From Halobaculum sp. CBA1158 (GTDB lineage: Archaea; Halobacteriota; Halobacteria; Halobacteriales; Haloferacaceae): a stretch of 64,000 nt of DNA. The DNA lies in assembly GCF_021431925.1 (NCBI RefSeq), contig NZ_CP090371.1, positions 868,001 to 932,000 on the forward strand. The letters run 5' to 3'. Below are positions 60,931 to 64,000 of this stretch, one piece after another; position 1 is the stretch's first letter, and each line of letters starts with the position of its first letter. Position numbers and translations under genes: made by a program. The notes below the pieces were generated by a model. It was not told the DNA's origin. It worked only from the letters and a program-made list of their open reading frames with translations, and ran no database searches.

Positions 60931-61160
60931 ATTCGTATCACTCCCCAGGCGAGTGCGCCGCATAAGGGTTCCCGTTCGGTCGGTGTCGTCGCGCCCGCTG
61001 TCGGTTTCGACGACGCCACGGTCGGCGGTGACGCCGGTCGATCCGCCGTCGCCCGATCCGCCGTCGTCCGATCCCTCGTCGCGTCCGCGGGTCGCCGTCT
61101 CGTCGCTCATGCGCCGGCTGCGTCGGGATCGTATTTGAGGCTTCGCCGGGGCCGCGCGCC

Positions 61161-61715
61161 CTACCGGGTCACGTCGGTCGCGGTCCGCACCTCCCCCATC
61201 GACTCGTGCTCGACGACGACGGCTCCGGGGAGGCCGCCGGCGAAGGTCACGACCGCCTCGTACTCCCGGTCGACGATCTGTTGGGTACAGTAGTCGCCGC
61301 CCTCGCGGACGGTCGTCACGCGGACCCGGAGCTCGTCGCCGTCGGCGTCGTACGTCGCCGAGTCCAGCTCCGCCTCCATGCACCCGTTACGTCCCTGAAT
61401 GACCCCGGCACACCGCACGCGGTCGCCGTCGAACGCGACGCTCGCGGACTCGCCCGGTTCGGCGGCGTCGCCGAGCCGCGAGAACGATCGATCGGTGATC
61501 GACGGGGACGAGCCGTCGTCCGCCGGCGGCTCGGTCGTCGAGTCGTCCGGACCGTCGGTGCCGTCGTCTCCGGTGCTCCCGTCGGTGCCGTCGTCGCCGG
61601 TGCTCCCGTCGGTCTCGTCGCCGTCGGTGCCGTCATCAGCGCCGCTACCGGTACAGCCGGCGAGCGCGGTCGCGCCGACGCTGGCGATGAGCGAGAGGGC
61701 GGTTCGTCGGTCCAT
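61161..61715 (-). CDS. Tat-exported lipoprotein
   Basis: 184 residues. The start MDRRTALSLIASVGATALAGC has the twin-arginine pair and lipobox LAGC (lipidated Cys21), the usual haloarchaeal route. A Thr/Gly/Asp-rich repeat linker (GTDGSTGDDGTDGSTGDDGT-like) follows, then a folded domain (about 75-184) with cysteines in VRCAGVIQGRNGC and GGDYCTQ. The function is unknown; it is an outer-face lipoprotein with probable disulfides. Confidence 0.88.
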   Translation of the reverse strand: MDRRTALSLIASVGATALAGCTGSGADDGTDGDETDGSTGDDGTDGSTGDDGTDGPDDSTTEPPADDGSSPSITDRSFSRLGDAAEPGESASVAFDGDRVRCAGVIQGRNGCMEAELDSATYDADGDELRVRVTTVREGGDYCTQQIVDREYEAVVTFAGGLPGAVVVEHESMGEVRTATDVTR

Positions 61716-61845
61716 GTTTCAGGCGACGCTGGCTGAATGTAAAAGTCCGCCGTAGACGCAAAGCGGCGTTTGTGTCACGGTGGTCGATCGCACGGGTCGA
61801 TCGGATCGGAATTGCTTTACGTGGCGCTGGCGTCATCCGAATTGA

Positions 61846-61918
61846 GTCCGGGTAGGGTAGTGGACTATCCTCTTGGCTTGCGGAGCCAGGGACCGGAGTT
61901 CAAATCTCCGTCCGGACG
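61846..61918 (+). tRNA. tRNA-Arg (GCG)
   Basis: 73 nt, no intron. Acceptor GTCCGGG/TCCGGAC plus discriminator G; D-arm GGGTAGTGGACTATCC; anticodon arm TTGGC-TTGCGGA-GCCAG with anticodon GCG; T-arm CGGAGTTCAAATCTCCG. CCA is not encoded. Its 3' end from the T-loop (61898 to 61920) is the unit repeated in the downstream array, and a TTTT run follows at 61919-61922. Confidence 0.88.
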
Positions 61919-61991
61919 TTTTCGGCGACACAACGCGACGAGCGAAGCGAGGAGCCGTGTCGCCGTCGAAGTTCACACACGGAGATTTGAG
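61906..61991 (+). repeat. 86-bp perfect direct repeat, copy 1
   Basis: Identical to 62263-62348. It begins CTCCGTCCGGACG in the tRNA-Arg 3' end and ends with the inverted GGAGATTTGAG. The separation of 357 bp and full identity indicate recent duplication or gene conversion. Confidence 0.9.
61923..61965 (+). repeat. Hairpin 1 of the tRNA-Arg array
   Basis: Nine-bp stem CGGCGACAC (61923-61931) with GTGTCGCCG (61957-61965), loop of 25 nt with GAGCGAAGCGAG at 61940-61951. The same hairpin recurs inside the second 86-bp copy. Confidence 0.8.
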
Positions 61992-62060
61992 CCGACGAGG
62001 CGCGCGCAGCGAAGCGAGCACGTCTCGGCGAAGTTCAAATCTCCGTCCGGACGTTTTCGA

Positions 62061-62097
62061 GGCGCAACGACGACGAGCGAAGCGAGTCGTCCGCGCC
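62061..62097 (+). repeat. Hairpin 3 of the tRNA-Arg array
   Basis: Outer stem GGCGC (62061-62065) with GCGCC (62093-62097), inner stem GACGA (62069-62073) with TCGTC (62087-62091), closing a loop that contains GAGCGAAGCGAG. The stem sequence differs from hairpin 1 yet remains paired. Confidence 0.75.
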
Positions 62098-62128
62098 GAC
62101 GGTTAGTCTGCACACGGAGATTTGAATC

Positions 62129-62172
62129 GAACAGTCGCAGCCCGCGAGCGAAGCGAGCGGGACCGTCTGTTC
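62129..62172 (+). repeat. Hairpin 4 of the tRNA-Arg array
   Basis: Outer stem GAACAG (62129-62134) with CTGTTC (62167-62172), inner stem CCCGC (62141-62145) with GCGGG (62157-62161). The loop core is again GAGCGAAGCGA. The stem bases differ from the other hairpins, with pairing kept. Confidence 0.75.
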
Positions 62173-62236
62173 AGAGTTCAAATCTCCGTCCGGACGTTCC
62201 TTCACTCACTTCGTTCGTTCAGTCACGTCCGGCCGT

Positions 62237-62263
62237 GTTCACACTCGCTACGCTCGCGTGAAC
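62237..62263 (+). repeat. Hairpin 5 of the tRNA-Arg array
   Basis: Stem GTTCAC (62237-62242) with GTGAAC (62258-62263); the loop ACTCGCTACGCTCGC is a reverse-complement-like form of the GAGCGAAGCGAG core. Preceded by CACTTCGTTCGTTCAG, a sequence type common between haloarchaeal genes. Confidence 0.65.
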
Positions 62264-62348
62264 TCCGTCCGGACGTTTTCGGCGACACAACGCGACGAGC
62301 GAAGCGAGGAGCCGTGTCGCCGTCGAAGTTCACACACGGAGATTTGAG
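62263..62348 (+). repeat. 86-bp perfect direct repeat, copy 2
   Basis: Identical to 61906-61991; carries the partial tRNA-Arg end, the CGGCGACAC hairpin and the inverted T-arm copy, and closes the array 58 bp before the DUF309 gene. Confidence 0.9.
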
Positions 62349-62405
62349 CAGCGAACGAGCGAGCGCGCCCCGGCGCGCCACGGACAGACTGAAACGCGCG
62401 CCGGA

Positions 62406-63173
62406 ATGAGATCCGCTGTGTCTACCAGCGACGCCCCCGACGAGTCCGCCCGCGTCGCGGCGCTCCGGGCCGGCATCGCCCTGTACGCCGCCGAGGAGTA
62501 CCACGCCGCACACGATCCCTGGGAGGACGTCTGGCTCGACCTGAAAGACGCCGTCGCTCGCGGGGACGCCGGTGGCGCGGACGCTAATGGTGCGGTCGCG
62601 GGCGACACGGACGACACGGTCGAGACGGACGGCGTCGCCGGCGACGCTCCCACCTCCGTCGTCCGCGACGAGGCGCTGTTCCACGGGCTCATTCAGCTCA
62701 CCGCCGCACAGCACCACGCCCGCGACCGCAACTGGTCGGGCGCGGTCGGACTCGCCGACGGCGCTCGCGGGTACCTCGCGGACCTCCCGGACCGCTACCG
62801 CGGCGTCGACGCGGCGGCGCTGCGGGACGCGCTCGCCGGACTGGCCGCCGATCCCGAGCGCGTCGAGCGCGGGCCCGCGCCGCCGCTGACGCACGGGGGC
62901 GAGCGTGTCGCGCCCACGTCGCTGTCGCTTTCGGCGGCGACGCTGGCGGCGGAGGCACTGGCGGAGGAACACGGCCTCGACGCCGGCGTCGTCGCCGACG
63001 CGGGCCGGTTCGCGCGCGAGGAGGAGGCGATGGGCCGCTCGCGCTTCGCGGCCCTCCTGTTCGATCTCCTCCGCGCGGACGACCCGCAGACGCGGGGGCT
63101 GGTGTACGACCGGCTCTCGGGACTGGTCGAGCGCGAGCGCCGCAAGGAGACCGACGTGGAGGGGCTGTTCTGA
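62406..63173 (+). CDS. DUF309 domain protein
   Basis: 255 residues from ATG 62406. The DUF309 helical motif EYHAAHDPWEDVWLDL (with conserved E/H/W) is followed, after an acidic insert (about 58-85), by LFHGLIQLTAAQHHARDRNWSGAVGL. The C-terminal part (FAREEEAMGRSRFAALLFDLLRADDPQTRG) is helical and not typical of minimal DUF309 proteins. The function of the family is unknown; the conserved histidines suggest a metal site. The start lies 58 nt after the repeat array; a later in-frame ATG is not seen. Confidence 0.85.
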   Translation: MRSAVSTSDAPDESARVAALRAGIALYAAEEYHAAHDPWEDVWLDLKDAVARGDAGGADANGAVAGDTDDTVETDGVAGDAPTSVVRDEALFHGLIQLTAAQHHARDRNWSGAVGLADGARGYLADLPDRYRGVDAAALRDALAGLAADPERVERGPAPPLTHGGERVAPTSLSLSAATLAAEALAEEHGLDAGVVADAGRFAREEEAMGRSRFAALLFDLLRADDPQTRGLVYDRLSGLVERERRKETDVEGLF

Positions 63174-63240
63174 CGACGGGGCCGGAGCGTTAGCGACCCG
63201 AACGACAGAGACTTGAACGAAGGCGAACGGATCGGAAGGC

Positions 63241-63738
63241 GTGCAGCGCCGACGCGTCGGGACTAGCCTGTACGCCGGTGTCCTGTTCGCTGTGCTGGGG
63301 TCCATCGCGTGGGTCAGCGGCCAGCCGTTCATCTTTCCGAGCCTCGGCCCGTCGGCGTTCATCCTGGCGTTCGAGCGTCGGGGAGAACGGACGCGCGTCT
63401 ATCGGATCGTCGGCAGTCACGCCATCGGCGGGATCGCCGGACTACTCGCGTACTGGCTGGTCGCCGGCGGCGTGACGCTGATGGCGACACCCGCCGGACT
63501 GTCGCCCGAGGGACTCCGACTCGCCGCGAGCGGCCTCCTCTCGATCGTGGCGACCAGTTGGGGAATGATCGCCACCGACACGAACCATCCGCCGGCGTGT
63601 GCCACGACGCTCATCGTCTCGCTGGGGCTGTTGTCGACGCCGCTTCAGGTGCTGATTATCGTCGCGAGCGTCGTGGTCCTGGTCGAAGTCCACCGGGCGG
63701 CGATCGGCGCGTTCGCGCGGGTGGTCGGCGAGCCGTAG
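63241..63738 (+). CDS. HPP family membrane protein
   Basis: 165 residues from a GTG start. Four hydrophobic helices (about 10-30, 55-78, 90-108, 122-150). The HPP signature is in TNHPPACATTL (117-127), and FPSLGPSAFIL is the other conserved block. Family members are proposed nitrite or anion transporters (plant NITR/HPP), but the substrate here is unproven. Confidence 0.9.
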   Translation: MQRRRVGTSLYAGVLFAVLGSIAWVSGQPFIFPSLGPSAFILAFERRGERTRVYRIVGSHAIGGIAGLLAYWLVAGGVTLMATPAGLSPEGLRLAASGLLSIVATSWGMIATDTNHPPACATTLIVSLGLLSTPLQVLIIVASVVVLVEVHRAAIGAFARVVGEP

Positions 63739-63803
63739 TTCGCGCTCGGGACCGTCTCGCGGTCGGCCCCGGTCCCGGCACGGGTGATCGGAATAGTTCG
63801 CTT

Positions 63804-64000
63804 CTACTGCGACGGGTGGCCGTCCACGGCCGAGTCGTCCCGCGGTTTCCCGTCGAAGGTGTACTCGGCGGAGTTGTCCTGCGGATCGTAGCCGAGCACC
63901 TCCCGGGCGCGCTCGATGGAGTAGTACTTGCGGTCGTTGTCGGAGATACCGTACACGATCTCGTAGCCGTACTCCGCCAGCAGGCAGCGGTCGAACAGGT
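63804..64000 (-). CDS. NAD-dependent epimerase/dehydratase, C-terminal end (cut by window edge)
   Basis: Only the last 65 codons are visible, ending at the TAG at 63804. The translated end (LLAEYGYEIVYGISDN, YYSIERAREVLGYDPQDNSA, FDGKPRDDSAVDGHPSQ) resembles the C-terminus of haloarchaeal NAD-dependent sugar epimerases, including the glucose-6-phosphate dehydrogenase Azf type. The Rossmann half lies beyond the window, so the assignment rests on this tail. Confidence 0.75.
   Translation of the reverse strand, partial: LFDRCLLAEYGYEIVYGISDNDRKYYSIERAREVLGYDPQDNSAEYTFDGKPRDDSAVDGHPSQ

Larger units (their letters stand above)
61898..62348. repeat. Array of alternating direct and inverted tRNA-Arg 3'-end copies separated by hairpins
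   Basis: Direct copies of the tRNA 3' part (23 nt, GTTCAAATCTCCGTCCGGAC + GTT) at 61898-61920 (in the tRNA), 62033-62055, 62176-62198 and a partial copy 62263-62277. Inverted copies CACACGGAGATTTGA at 61976-61990, 62111-62125 and 62333-62347. Every direct copy except the third is followed by exactly 55 nt before the inverted copy. Spacers form hairpins with different stems but a GAGCGAAGCGAG-type core. The 86-bp segments 61906-61991 and 62263-62348 are identical. Confidence 0.9.

Noticed and set aside
60931-61110. 60-residue N-terminal extension of the RPA-like protein
   Set aside because: An in-frame ATG exists, but a TATA-like box 31 nt before 60930 and the usual family start support the shorter form.
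62033-62198. Further tRNA-Arg genes at 62033 and 62176
   Set aside because: Only the T-arm and 3' acceptor strand are present; no D-arm, anticodon arm or 5' acceptor strand.
61898-62348. CRISPR array
   Set aside because: Repeats alternate in orientation, spacers are palindromic hairpins sharing a loop core, and no cas gene is present.
1-64000. Insertion sequences, prophage or rRNA
   Set aside because: No transposase, integrase, terminase or rRNA-like sequence was recognised; compositional bias is even.

Overview
The window is chromosomal DNA of a haloarchaeon (class Halobacteria). The evidence is very high GC, strongly acidic proteins, AT-rich TATA boxes 25-35 nt upstream of many leaderless starts, and archaeal marker genes: thermosome, sn-glycerol-1-phosphate dehydrogenase, doublet histone, RPA-type ssDNA-binding protein, L15e, L40e, Sec61-beta and class I CCA enzyme. 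The genus cannot be fixed from sequence reading alone. No rRNA, transposase, integrase, CRISPR array or phage gene was seen.

Layout. 1-9.4 kb: end-truncated penicillin acylase, thermosome, an alanine dehydrogenase-type enzyme, bacterial-type LeuRS and small membrane proteins. 9.6-13.2 kb: an APC permease with UspA-like tail, divergent from an Lrp regulator. 13.2-17.4 kb: hisH between two Hsp20 genes, then pheA, hisE/pdxT (4-nt overlap) and secG. 17.5-24 kb: thioredoxin, L40e, MBL hydrolase, DUF5786-like, DUF99, uracil-DNA glycosylase, rhomboid protease, L15e, AlaX and an HD hydrolase. 24-34.5 kb: tandem NAD-epimerases, NAD-kinase-like protein, Na/Ca exchanger, M28 peptidase, DUF420, Nudix, M48, G1P dehydrogenase and LysE. 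34.6-36.1 kb: DtxR/MntR regulator overlapping a GDT1-type manganese transporter, with an inverted-repeat operator. 36.2-46 kb: threonine-synthase-like protein without the PLP lysine, FAD amine oxidase-like protein, a potassium module (RCK channel, TrkH, Lrp-TrkA_C regulator), a frameshifted UspA and a second APC-UspA permease. 46-53 kb: orphan E1-alpha, then ADH / amidohydrolase / DUF59, a trio that resembles the accessory genes of bacterial propane-type diiron monooxygenases, then a phosphoesterase and a lipoamide-dehydrogenase-like flavoprotein. 53-61.7 kb: PsiE, a 2-hydroxyacid dehydrogenase, two intron-containing tRNAs (Met, Asn) beside cca, histone with histone deacetylase, RPA and a Tat lipoprotein. 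61.8-64 kb: tRNA-Arg followed by an unusual 430-bp array of mirrored copies of its own 3' end, then DUF309, HPP and the end of a sugar epimerase.

The strongest candidate for something undescribed is the tRNA-Arg array (61898-62348). Copies of the tRNA T-arm/acceptor end alternate in direct and inverted orientation. They are separated by hairpins whose stems differ but stay paired, and whose loops keep a GAGCGAAGCGAG core. Forward-to-inverted spacing is exactly 55 nt three times, and an 86-bp segment is perfectly duplicated. Other points of interest are the monooxygenase-type accessory trio without a visible monooxygenase, the MntR operator, the Lys-to-Val change in the threonine-synthase-like protein, the G-tract frameshift in uspA, an in-frame TGA before an acidic tail of the DUF99 gene, and two micro-ORFs that couple or precede genes.
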